Assembly: GCA_016748015.1 (NCBI GenBank)
Contig: JAAOMT010000631.1
Span: forward strand, 6,384-34,510
Origin: Geosiphon pyriformis
Lineage: Eukaryota; Glomeromycota; Glomeromycetes; Archaeosporales; Geosiphonaceae
Length of the DNA: 28,127 bases
Direction: 5' to 3'
The notes under the pieces were generated by a model that worked only from the letters and a program-made list of their open reading frames with translations, had not been told where the DNA came from and made no database searches. Below are positions 11,861 through 21,316 of this stretch, piece by piece (position 1 is the stretch's first letter; every line of letters begins with the position of its first letter). The translations under genes and the position numbers were made by a program.

Positions 11861-11940
11861 CCGATGGGTCCAAAGAGCTTATTGGTAATTTGTTCAATCT
11901 CATGAAAGTATCTCAATGTCCCTGTGCGTCTGTTGATTAA
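11211..11940 (+). pseudogene. Arm gene, left copy: Trp-rich protein with Gln/Lys helix, two introns
   Basis: Proposed model: exon 1 11211-11235 (MSSSKKYF), intron 11236-11314 (GTAGCT...TCAG), exon 2 from 11315 (YFAEKNPEEWSEIN..., then ERWFRWHQCFH, ISQYKSDNDDAPESLR). TGA at 11518-11520 would end a 76-residue protein. The same frame stays open after it to a strong donor CGG|GTGAGT at 11554, and an intron with ACTGAC and a T-rich tract leads to 11758, where GNIPEQVTKWWQKQQQTLK continues to TAA at 11938-11940. The TGA may therefore be a CGA (Arg) changed by C to T. Both arms share this TGA, so it predates the duplication or it is the true stop. The sequence beyond 11860 differs from the right copy. 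The family was not identified; the composition suggests a helical, possibly coiled-coil protein. Confidence 0.5.
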
Positions 11941-12104
11941 AATCCTAGCCCATTGATAAGAAGTGAATTCCTTAATAATTTTAGATGTGGGAGTCAAGTC
12001 TAGGATGTAGCTGCAAGCCGGACTGAGTGAGAGATAGGAAAACAGAAAAAGTGGAGATCAGACTAATATTCACGAGACATTCCATAATATTGCTTCTATT
12101 TTAC

Positions 12105-12258
12105 TCACTCGAATTTGGATGTTGTTCGCTTTGCACAATATTTCTCAAGGACAGATTCTATACTTGACGATGATGCTGATATTGGCACAGCAATTATATC
12201 TTCCCTATCATCCATCGTAGCGACCGAGCGTTTTTTTTTGTTACCGACATTCTCTTCC

Positions 12259-12293
<35 letters not shown>

Positions 12294-13078
12294 TTCTTCT
12301 TCTTCCTCTTCTTCTTCTTCCTCTTCTTCTTCGCTAATATTTACCACAGCCGTTGCTGTCCTCCTCGTCAATCGACGTTCAATGGCCGTCAATGTTGGGA
12401 GATTTTTCACCAGAATACGAATTACCAACCTCAAGATTTGTCCGGGTAGTGATTATCAACATCTTCTGGTCTTTAAGAGTTTGTTGCTGTTTCTGCCACT
12501 ATTTGGTAACTTGTTCTGGGATATTATCCTTCAGATTTAAAACGTAAAAAATGGTCAGTGTTACATCAATAACAGAGGTCGGTCACAACTTATCCAAATG
12601 GCCAAGACAGCCGCTCCTTGATGGATTGGCCCTATTTCGATTAGCCCACGGACAAAAGAGACTGCCTGCCATAACAGTGTGGGCAAAAGAGACTGTCCTG
12701 CCATAACTTTATGGTCGGGTGTAGCTCTCACTCACCCGCCTCTTATTAAGTTTGATTGCCAAATTTAGTCATCTTAAAGACTCGGGGGCGTCGTCGTTGT
12801 CACTCTTATATTGAGAGATGATGGCTTCTAGGCTTGCATGAAAGCACTGATGCCATCTAAACCATCTCTCATGAATTAGCAACATATTGTCAGCAAAAAT
12901 ATCTTCTTTTTCCTTTAGCCATGACAAAAAGTTAATTTCACTCCATTCTTCCGGGTTCTTCTCCGCAAAATAATCTGATCAGAAATGCGAATGAACAAGG
13001 TAAGATAGTGACTAATTTTCACAGAAAAAAGACAGCTAGCATTCTCAAGCTACCAAAATATTTCTTTGAGGACGACAT
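12105..13078 (-). pseudogene. Arm gene, right copy with poly-Glu tail
   Basis: This mirrors the left copy: exon 1 13078-13054, intron 13053-12975, exon 2 12974-12769 ending with the same TGA (12769-12771), then the donor GTGAGT and a third exon reading NIPEQVTK. Here a TAG at 12499-12501 replaces one of the two Trp codons seen in the left copy (TGGTGG), so this copy is broken. Past the arm boundary the minus strand continues into a Glu tract of about 28 residues (the TCT/TCC tract 12250-12332), then NVGNKKKRSVATMDDRED and a C-terminus ending KRTTSKFE with a stop at 12105-12107. This looks like an acidic tail exon (about 12333-12105) followed by a basic KKKR stretch. The function is unknown; acidic plus KKKR segments are common in nuclear proteins. 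Confidence 0.45.
12250..12332. repeat. TCT/TCC trinucleotide tract
   Basis: A run of TCT and TCC units. On the minus strand it encodes Glu (GAA/GAG) within the tail of the right arm gene. On the plus strand it gives a poly-Ser frame that I regard as a shadow. Confidence 0.85.
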
Positions 13079-13221
13079 TGTTGAATAATAGGTAGGTATA
13101 TGTGGAAAGCGTGTTGTGAAAAAAAAATACATCCCAAAGCTGATGATCATTTTATTTACGTTAATTACTGTCATGTGATTTTCAATACGTATACATTAAT
13201 TTACCAAAATTGTTTATGATT
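12426..13221 (-). repeat. Right arm of the inverted repeat
   Basis: Inverted copy of 11101-11860, longer by about 36 bp, mostly one insertion near 13085-13118 just 5' of the arm gene's start codon. Its outer end abuts the inverted copy of gene K. Confidence 0.85.
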
Positions 13222-13620
13222 CTAAATCGTCTATTAAGAAATGGAAAATTTTAAATTAGAATAGGTTCCTATGCAGAATATTGATTTTTTTCGAGTCAGA
13301 TAAGTGAAGAAATAATAAATATATGTGAAGTTTTCATTTCTTTTAATAATTTAGATAGTTGAAGGAAATAACATAGATTTTACAGAATTATTGCAAGTAA
13401 GCCGTTTAAAAACCTGATTCCTTTAATATGTGCCATCTCAGTCATTTATTACCAAAATCTTTTCACGGCTATAAAAAAAATCAACCACAACATTATCAAT
13501 TACATATTGCAATTTTGAAATCATCCTAAAAATATAATGACATTGCCTTGTTAATTGAGGACATTCGTACTGACGATTTCACCATAGATTTTTTATAGGT
13601 CAACCAATTTAATAATCAAT
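13222..13620 (+). pseudogene. Inverted, degenerate copy of gene K
   Basis: Read on the plus strand this follows gene K exon by exon. 13228-13300 resembles the K exon at 9640-9530 (TAAGAAATGGAAAATTT, TTCCTATGC-GAATATT). GTCAGATAAGTGAAGAAAT matches the K donor. TTTAGATAGTTGA matches the acceptor at 9461. GCAAGTAAGC and CATCTCAG|TCATTTATT match the next intron. 13550-13600 matches about 9180-9240. The frame is lost by small deletions and stops, so it is dead. It joins the inverted-repeat arm at the point that corresponds to about 9650 in gene K. Confidence 0.65.
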
Positions 13621-13689
13621 TTAAAAAGGACAATATTTGATATTAGAAAGGAACAAACTTTTTTAAATATTTATCTTTTATTAATCGAT

Positions 13690-16600
13690 GAAGAATGTGC
13701 CTTGTTAGTCTACCCTTCGACAACGCGTTGAATTCTAGCGCTTTTGTGCTCTGCTTTTATACGTGTGGAGCTACCATCTCCCCTACCAATACGATGAAAA
13801 AAGGTGATAAGGTTTGATTGAGATCGCGAGGAAGCCTCAGCCTTATTAAAATAATCAAATTGACAAGTGTGATTAGGATGATGACAAAAGATATCTAGCG
13901 AAAAGCAAAAAAAGAAAAACTTACATTTTTCTGATTCATTTATGTATTATTGGTATTAAACTTTCCATAAGAAATCTGTAGTTATAAAGTTGAGTTGAAA
14001 TTTAAATCAATCGCCAACTCCCATCTAAATTCCACCACTTCACTTTAAGTTGTACTGACTCCCGCAGCGTGTCCTGATCAGGGACTCCCCATTCAAATTG
14101 GATATTTGAATTATCTACTTCGGGATGATAATATGCAGCTCGCACACGCTCGCTCTGGAAGGTCTCGGAGAGCACAAAATCTTTTCGGCTTTTTTTCTAA
14201 AAACAAATAGATATTGATGCGACAAATAATAAAACCAATAAAAGAATCAAAACAGATTTAAACTCACAAAATTGTCCCGAAACCTATCTTGCTTGTAATC
14301 ACACGCATCATTGCCATTTTGAACATCTTTCCACCATATTTTAAACTCTTTCAGGCTGTTTATACCTAGAAACCCGTTGAGAATCTCCATTGCTGTGACG
14401 ATTCCAATTCCGGGTATACCTTCGGTGTAATCGCTACCCAACAAAAGAGATAAATGAATTAATTTTTCTCGATTCAAGTGCATTTCACGTTCCAGATCCT
14501 CAGCAAGGAAACATTCCACGAATTTTTGTTAGTCAAACATATTTTTATAAACGCAAGTGTCACCGAAAAGGAAAACATCACTGTCATCGGTAATAATACC
14601 ATCTACTAAAGATAAACGACATAGTTCAGCACATTATGCTTCAGCCTCCATTAGAGCAGCAATATATAGAATGTCAAAGAGTGTCAAAAGACGCTGTGTA
14701 ATAAACTTTTAAATAAGAAATTTACGAACCATTTTCAAAGTTTAAGCTTATCTTTAAATTTATTACTTACCTGGCAATCTTCAATCATAGTCTCAATTAT
14801 TTCATCAGCATCATGCTTATTCTGTCGTTGTTTTTGGTTTAATTGATTTATCTCTTGATCTAGCTCTCGAATAATTTCTTCTACATCTTTGTGTTGTATC
14901 TCATACAAAAAGTGAGTAAATTCAATATTCTCGTCGATCATTTCCTTCGAAGCATCTTCCATACTTTTCTCTCCGCTATTTTCAAATTCATCAGATGACT
15001 CTATAGTTTCTTCAGGTAGCACATCTCCAATTTCAACATTTAATGAGAGTATCCAAGTATAACCCGGTGGGGAATTAACTCTCTTCATATCGAGTAATGA
15101 CCCAGGTGCCAAATCGACTATCTGAGGATTAAGTGAGCCCTCAGGGAATAAGTTAACTGTCTGAGCAGCATCGAATGATAGTTCTCTTCGAATCGAGGAA
15201 CATCTCGGGCGTCAAATCACACTCCTCTGAACCGAGAAATGTTACGGGGGCCAAATCGACTGCCTCGGTAAAAGGCAATATCTGAGGTGACAACTCTTTT
15301 TTACCTTCTACATTTGAAATCAATTTGGGAGATGGACTATTGGGTAATTGAATATTGTTAGTTAGCATTGGGATTTAGCGTTTTTGGCATAATTTCTAAC
15401 TTACGGAAGTATCTGAATTTCTTCCCAATCACTTTCTTCGTTCTCTTCGGGGTATTTGATGATTTTCTGGCCTGAACTTAATGGCTTTACTATTTCAGGA
15501 TGAAAATTGAATTCCGATTCATCATGTTGTCTGCCGAATTTTGCGAAATTCTCTTTAATTTAAACTGAATATTAAAAGACATGAGATTCTTTTACTAACA
15601 CAGAGGGCTCAACTTCATAGCTGGAATCGCTCGCTTTATCAGAATACGAGCTTGAATCCGCGATTAAAGTTTCTAAGGATAGTTTCAACTTTTTTGGAGG
15701 TGGTTCAGCTTGTTTTTGAGAAACACTACCGATCGTCCAGCCGGTCATATTCTTGTCATTTTTTATAAGAATATATTCCCGATTTCGTTCGGAAGCGATC
15801 CGAACCGGAGTCGGAGCGGTCATATTACCTTCTTCTGATGTCACATCAAGAAGTTTTTGGGTTAAGTTATTACGATGTAAAAGATTTTGGATCTGAAAGT
15901 GGGAAAAATTATTAGCATTGTCCACTTGAAATGTCAAAGGGAAAGATGTTTGTGAGACTATTAAAGCAACTCAAGATTTTTGAAATCATTCTAATTGACG
16001 GCATTTCTAGGAACGTCAACTTCGATGCCTGACGACTCTTCATTCTCATTTCACCTATGATTTCGTATTGGGTTTCAAGTGGGAGACTTCGAAAGGCTTC
16101 AGAGTCGATATCGATATATTCCGGCTAAGGGTTGAGAAAAATTTAAAAAGAGCAGTGAGATATAATTTTCGCTATCCTATCTTTGTACTTTAACATGGCT
16201 CTCGATAGAGCAAAGGCATGATTGCAATGTAAATAATGAAGCAATCACAGGTCCCTCCTACTGATAATGCTGGTGTTATAGAACAAAGATCGGTACTATG
16301 GCACGGATACAACGTAGAGAAACGGTTTCCGACCTGATAAAGGTCGTCGTGATAATTCTGATGATTAAGGCAAAGGTACACAGATCTCTACATAATAGCT
16401 GTACGACAATAAATAATACTAAAGGAAACTCCGTATTTAGCCTTGAATTCTTTAATTAAAAATCGAAGATCCTCCTCATTAGCAAATCTGAAATCGTCCT
16501 TTTTAACCATCGCTCTTTGTGAATAACAGAGAGATGAATTAAAAACAGAAAATTTAATATGAGACTAGTCTTACCCCACACCACCCTCAATTGAAGGTAA

Positions 16601-17075
16601 CTCGTATTCATCACGTTTTCTACATCCATATATTTCTTGAACAGTTAATTTGAGGTCATCAAAGTAGCCAGTATCGTCAGTGATAATGGGTTGTTTTGGT
16701 ACACAATCAATCTCGTTCAAGGAACTGTTACAATCACAAAAAATGATAACGTCAAAAAGCTTTTACTACTGCCAAATCTCGTGAATCACCCAGATTTAAG
16801 TATTGAAATATTGAAATATTTCCCTTTTTGGATCCGTTTCCTTGATAGCTCTAAGTCGCATTTGCATAGCTAGAATCTTTTGGGCAGTTTTTTTGAGATT
16901 CTTGGCATTTTGCTGGCGCCTGAGCTTTCTTTCTGCATGAAATCTATTTGGTGGTTGTTGTCTGTTATTTCTTGGGACCGATTGATTATGATTATGATTT
17001 CCTGGATGTGTTGATTGAAAACGATTCTGGGGTGCAAACTGATTTCGCTGAAATAGTCTTTGATGTTGTAAATTT
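13690..17075 (-). pseudogene. XPG/Rad2 (ERCC5-like) structure-specific endonuclease, 5'-truncated and broken copy
   Basis: XPG/Rad2 makes the 3' incision in nucleotide excision repair in the nucleus. Recognisable parts, leftward: post-XPG-N linker (RRQQNAKNLKKTAQKILAMQM, about 16930-16850); acidic spacer exons (EYIDIDSEAFRSLPLETQY at 16137-16070; FQIQNLLHRNNLTQKLLDV near 15900); XPG-I motif EAEA*CAELC and [14 protein letters not shown] (14690-14560); helix-hairpin-helix LLGSDYTEGIPGIG (14440-14395); WGVPD (about 14090); and a C-terminal PCNA-binding box QSNLITFF (about 13815-13792) followed by RIKAEHKSARIQRVV. The N-terminal nuclease domain is missing; its place holds an N/Q-rich sequence. 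In-frame stops are at 16796, 16763-16768 (two), 15572, 15560, 14634 (the conserved Gln of EAEAQCA) and 14529. A frameshift lies near 15185. Conserved Gly/Pro/Arg residues are changed in C-to-T/G-to-A fashion. Splice sites such as CAG|GTAAGT near 14770 are intact. Confidence 0.85.
16138..16427 (-). other. Unusually long, GC-richer intron or insertion in the XPG copy
   Basis: Between the exon ending ...LIKEFKAKYG and the exon starting PEYIDIDSEAF lie about 290 nt of roughly 40% GC, far longer than the other introns (about 50-90 nt). The donor would be GTTTCC, the acceptor CCCTTAG. A 63-residue minus-strand frame inside (16190-16381) resembles nothing I know. It may be an inserted small element. 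No terminal repeats were found. Confidence 0.4.
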
Positions 17076-17479
17076 TTATAATTTACTGGTGGTGAATAAA
17101 ATAAAACCCAATTTACAAAAACAAATTCTTTTTAACTAAAATAATTAATTACAAGAACTTTTTCTTATTTTCTTTATTTGAAAAACTAATAACTTTATAA
17201 TTGCTTAGTTACCAACTATTAATCTATTAATTATTTCGGAATACTAGAATAACTATTTAGTGTTATTATATAAATAAAATTGATTTTTGAGAATTTATAA
17301 AACCAAAACACATCTTTATTGGATTTTGAAATTTATTGAAATAAAACAAGCAGACAGCCTTAGATTGGTTCAAACAATTCTATTTTTTAAAGTGAATCCA
17401 AATTTTCTAAGTTTATTTTTCCTAATTGTTCTGATTAAAACAAATAAAAATTTTCTGTTCTGGACAAAATTTGTGATAT
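17076..17479. other. AT-rich stretch upstream of the XPG copy
   Basis: No XPG N-terminal coding sequence is recognisable on either strand. The composition shifts sharply from the XPG exons to AT-rich DNA near 17100, which I take as the truncation point of the copy. Confidence 0.45.
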
Positions 17480-18300
17480 AAAATCTACATATTCACATAG
17501 TTGTAAAAAGTTTAGAACATATTGTAATAGTAACTGTTTTTTTTAGTTTTGGGCTCAAATATTCAATAATTGTATTAGCTAAAATTTCAATATTGTCTTT
17601 TATAATATTGTAAATTAAAATCCGAATATGTTTGTGATCTTTAATTAGTATGTACATATTGGTAATAGCAATAGATTAAAACTGACAAATTGCTGATTCT
17701 ATCTCAAAAATCTGGAATTAGTCCTTAATTTTTCTGAGTATTTTTAATAAATAGTAATAGTATGATAAGATTAAAACAATTTGACTAGTGAAAGTAATTT
17801 CTCCTTGGTCAAAAACTTTTTTTGTCATATTTACTGGTATATTAATTTTATTAGTAAATTCAAATATATTTATGCTTTTTGCTGTTATTCCTAATTTTTT
17901 CTTTGTTCTTACTGAAACTAATTGTGTTTTTTTAACTAAAGACAAAAATATAGTCTGTATTATCTTTTCTTTTGGTTTAATTATATAGGCTTTTTCTAAG
18001 TTATTTTATAGTATAATAACAATAATTTCTCTATATTCTGTATTGATTATTTCTTTTTTTATGCTGATTTTTCTGCTAAACTAGATCTTAATGTTAATTG
18101 TACTATAACTGTTGCTAGAATTTTTAATGTTATTTTTAAATCTATTTTTGTAAGAGAATAAAATTCTAAAACTATTAAAATCTGTCTAAAATATTTTAAA
18201 TCAAATTCAGTATTTGTTTTATGTATTTTTTTAAACATAATTTTTTCTTTATTATTACTAAACCATTTAAGTTTTTTTGATAGATTGAAAAGCACAATAT
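17480..18300 (-). pseudogene. Decayed long ORF, possibly retroelement polyprotein
   Basis: The minus strand holds protein-like sequence in two frames. 18295-18059 reads IHKTNTEFDLKYFRQILIVLEF... and SSLAEKSA, then stop. About 18005-17715 reads KKTQLVSVRTKKKLGITAKS and VFDQGEITFTSQIVLI. It continues past TAA through FQIFEIESAICQF, TAA, SIAITNMYILIKDHKHIRI and NIEILANTIIEYLSPKL to about 17505. The last segment loosely resembles the linker between protease and reverse transcriptase in Ty3-type polyproteins (IP.GT.IGYL), a weak match. Stops sit where Gln codons would fit. It is clearly decayed; identity is uncertain. Confidence 0.4.
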
Positions 18301-18320
18301 ATTGTTTACCATTAAAAGCA

Positions 18321-18727
18321 ATATTTAAATTTTAATCAGATTTGAAAATAATATTTAAATTAAGAATAAACTCTAATTTCGATTTCTATTAATTTTTACT
18401 AATTGGTTTGCTAATTTTAAAAACAAAGTATAAACAAAATTACACTTTTTATAATATTTAAATTTTAATCAGATTTGAAAATAATATTTAAATTAACAAT
18501 AAACTCTAATTTCGATTTCTATTAATTTTTACTAATTGGTTTGCTAATTTTAAAAACAAAGTATAAACAAAATTACACTTTTTATAATATTTAAATTTTA
18601 ATCAGATTTGAAAATAATATTTAAATTAACAATAAACTCTAATTTCGATTTCTATTAATTTTTACTAATTGGTTTGCTAATTTTAAAAACAAAGTATAAA
18701 CAAAATTACACTTTTTATAATATTTAA
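18321..18727. repeat. 133-bp tandem repeat, about 3 copies
   Basis: The block starting ATATTTAAATTTTAATCAG recurs at 18321, 18454 and 18587, and its first bases again at 18720, giving a constant period of 133 bp. Copies are almost identical (one visible difference is TTAAGAATAAAC in the first against TTAACAATAAAC in the others), so the array is recent or homogenised. It is non-coding on both strands as far as I can see. Confidence 0.95.
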
Positions 18728-19494
18728 AGTAATATAATATAAGATAATACTTGTATAATTTAGTATTTAAACTTAAAAATCTTTGTTTTTGTTTCTTTTT
18801 AAATAATACAAATACTTAATAATACTTGTAAAACTTGTTTAAATTGTTTAATAAATAAAAGATAGATTTTTATTTAAGTTAATAATTAGAGTATTTTTGA
18901 TTATAAAGATTTAGACTAATATAATATTGTTAATTTTTATTATAGTTATTCTTTAAATCTTGTTTTTATTATATAAACAATTGTTTAAATATAAAATAAC
19001 TTAATTATAAATGACAATAAAAATTGTATATTAACATAATTTGTTACATATTTTTTTTTGAAATATTGTTTTATATTTTTTTATTAAATAGAATTTTGTT
19101 ATAAGTAAAATATAATTTATTGTTTTATATAACTTGTTTTTTAGATAATTTAAATCTTTTTAAAACATAAAGTCTATAATAAAGTTTTGTAGTAATTAAG
19201 TATTTTTATTATTATTATATAGTTAAATATGAGATAACTTATACTGAGATAATCCATAATCTGTAATAAGCTATAGCATTTTGAATTTATCAATTTGGTA
19301 GTTAAAAATTCCTATGTTTATAATTCATACCTGTAATATTCAATAATCCATAACTTTATACTATCAATGTGAGTTATTTAAAGTGCTAAATTTAGTTTAA
19401 ATTCTGCTAATTTTGGTAAAATTACTGTAAAGCAAACCAATATTTCTATAACTAAAAATTTTATATAATAATATAACATTACTTATTTAACAAA
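18728..19494. other. AT-rich stretch, nothing recognised
   Basis: Very AT-rich; lies between the two tandem arrays. No gene, RNA or repeat identified. Confidence 0.5.
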
Positions 19495-19935
19495 ATAATA
19501 TTAATTATATAAATAATTAAATTAGAGTTTCGAATTGTTTCAAGTTTTAAATTATTATTAATTGTGTGAATAATTAAGTCAGAGTTTTGAATTATTCCAA
19601 GTTTTAAATTATTATTGATCTTGTGAATAATTAAATTATAGTTTCAAATTGCCCCAAGTTTTAAATTATTATTGATTATATGAGTAATTAAGTTTGAATT
19701 TCGAATTGTCCCAACTTCTAAATTATTATTGATTATATGAGTAATTAAGTCGAAGTTTCAAATTGTTCTAAGTTTTAAATTATTACTGACTTTGTAAATA
19801 ATTAAATTGAAGTTTTAAATTGTCTTAAGTTTTAAATTATTATCAATTATATAAGTAATCAAGTCAGAGTTTTAAATTGTCTCAAGTTTTAAATTATTAC
19901 TAATTTTGTGAGTAATTAAATCAGATTTTTGGATT
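19495..19935 (-). pseudogene. 57-bp tandem repeat coding for a 19-residue protein repeat (decayed)
   Basis: The anchor AAGTTTTAAATTATTA recurs at 19542, 19599, 19656, 19713 (variant AACTTCTAA), 19770, 19827 and 19884, an exact 57-bp period of about 7.5 units. On the minus strand every unit is open in one frame with consensus TIRNSDLITHIINNNLKLG, except for a single codon after TI. That codon reads TAA, TAA, TGA, CGA, TGA, CAA, CGA from right to left. These are the four states of an original CGA under C-to-T and G-to-A. The array therefore looks like the repeat region of a former protein gene. The flanking frame continues a little on both sides (SDQIKLIQKSD upstream). Short leucine/isoleucine/asparagine-rich repeats suggest a solenoid or a repetitive surface protein; no family named. 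Confidence 0.7.
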
Positions 19936-19990
19936 AATTTTATCTGATCAGAGTCTTAATCATACTTTTTCTTTGTCTTTTGATTTTACT

Positions 19991-20461
19991 ATGTCTAATA
20001 ACAAAAAGTATACTATTTTTTTAGCTTGTATTCTGCAAAGTTGTAAAAATACTACATTTCATAATAAACTTTTAGTGTTTGATCGATATTATGCAAATGA
20101 TAAAAACTAATCAAAAACTGCAAAGCATTTTAAAAAAAATAGTTTTCTATACATGAAATAGTCTTTAGTTTTGGCTTGGATTAAAAATAAACCAAATTTT
20201 TATTCATAAGCAAATACAATGCATGACTTGATTAATAAGTATATATATATAATATGTAATTCTAAATTTGATAAAACACTTGTTATTTTTGTTCAAAAGA
20301 CAAAATTATGTAGAATAATATTTATTGGAGATATAATTTAAACTGTTAGCATAAAATTCAATAATCAATTAAATATTCTAAAAAATAAGCACCAAAAATT
20401 ATCTAATAGCTGACTTAAAAGCTTTAAAGACTGTTACCTAATAAAAATTAACAAAAATCAA
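19991..20461 (+). pseudogene. Decayed ORF of unknown family
   Basis: From ATG 19991 the plus strand reads SNNKKYTIFLACILQSCKN, then HNKLLVFDRYYANDKN, and stays protein-like for about 155 codons with only about six stops, far fewer than expected in DNA this AT-rich. Stops (TAA/TAG/TGA) again fit Gln, Trp or Arg codons, for example between DKN and SKTAKHF and between YMK and SLVLAW. No family was recognised. Confidence 0.4.
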
Positions 20462-21316
20462 AAATAATAATATTATAATATATTAATTAATTATTAAATA
20501 ACAATATAAATAGTACAGATTAATGAATAAAATTAAAAAATGTAACATGTACATAATATTATGCAAAACATACACAAATGTACCCAATTTAACATAATTG
20601 CAAACAAGTAAGCCAAGAAGCACTTATAGTTAAATAAAAAGTTTAATAGTTTAGCAATTATACAATAATTAATTAGAATAGACATAATTATGTATAATTC
20701 GAAATATGTATTATATAATTATTTTCTATCTAAAAAAACAGACAAAAAAAGAGAATAATAAAAAGCAAGAAGTTAATTAAATAAAATAAAACCAAAAAAA
20801 AGCTAAAAAAATTGAATATAATTTTTAAAAAAACTAAAAAGTATGTTTATTAAGCTTTGGATTATAATATCCACTAATACTAAGATTAGTATTATTAAAA
20901 ACTTTTCATCTTTATAATTTAATTATCTACAAATAACCAAAAAAGTTACTATTTCCTTTTACTATTGTCTTTTTATTGATAAAAAACAATGGTAAAAACA
21001 TTTAATATATTAACACTAACATGAATAAAACCCAAGCTTAATATAATTGAAAACATATTAAAAAAATATTAAATACATAAAATTACTTAAAACTATTCAT
21101 AATATTTTGGCCAAAATTAATAATTGACTTAAAAATACAACAAAAATTTTTTTTGAAGGACTAGCATAAAAGTAATTACTAATAGTAATTTTAACAAAAA
21201 CATTATGTTATATACTAAATTCAATAACAAAACACTTATTAAAAAAAATTATTTAATATCTGTTAGAAAGTTAGAAAAACTTATTAAGCTAATTTTTAAA
21301 TTTTTAAATAATAATT
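20462..21316. other. AT-rich stretch, nothing recognised
   Basis: Very AT-rich DNA between a decayed ORF and the second copy of the dispersed repeat. No coding or RNA signal seen. Confidence 0.45.

Larger units (their letters stand above)
11101..13221. mobile_element. 2.1-kb inverted-repeat (foldback-like) element
   Basis: The left arm 11101-11860 and right arm 12426-13221 are near-perfect inverted copies, by eye well over 90% identical. They start at AATCATAAACAATTTTG and its complement, and end inward at GAGGTTG / CAACCTC. The right arm has about 31 extra bases near 13085-13118. The 565-bp centre (11861-12425) is unique and carries a TCT/TCC tract. GC content is clearly above the surroundings. 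Each arm carries the same gene, pointing inward, so the copies converge tail to tail. No target-site duplication was found at the ends, so it may be a foldback transposon or a tail-to-tail duplication; mobility is not shown. Confidence 0.75.

Noticed and set aside
11746-11997. Minus-strand 83-residue ORF in the left arm
   Set aside because: It is antisense to the third exon of the arm gene (GNIPEQVTKWWQKQQQ), which is supported by both arms and splice sites.
12115-12540. Plus-strand poly-Ser ORF
   Set aside because: It is the antisense of the poly-Glu tail exon; the minus strand continues the arm gene and has the better composition.
13084-13120. Extra bases in the right arm as a separate small insertion element
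   Set aside because: About 31 bp with no terminal repeats or target duplication; could equally be a deletion in the left arm.
14529-16798. UAA/UAG reassigned to glutamine in this organism
   Set aside because: Many in-frame TAA/TAG sit at Gln positions, including the invariant Gln of the XPG EAEAQCA motif, and in the XPG copy no TGA or Trp-type stop was seen. But elsewhere stops also fall at Trp and Arg positions (Tc1 TAG at 134, arm TAG at 12499, many TGA in 23058-25663), frameshifts occur, most Gln are ordinary CAA/CAG, and conserved Gly/Pro/Arg are mutated in the same direction. Decay explains all of this.
18300-20000. CRISPR-like array
   Set aside because: The repeats are contiguous tandem units of 133 and 57 bp without unique spacers, in eukaryotic DNA.
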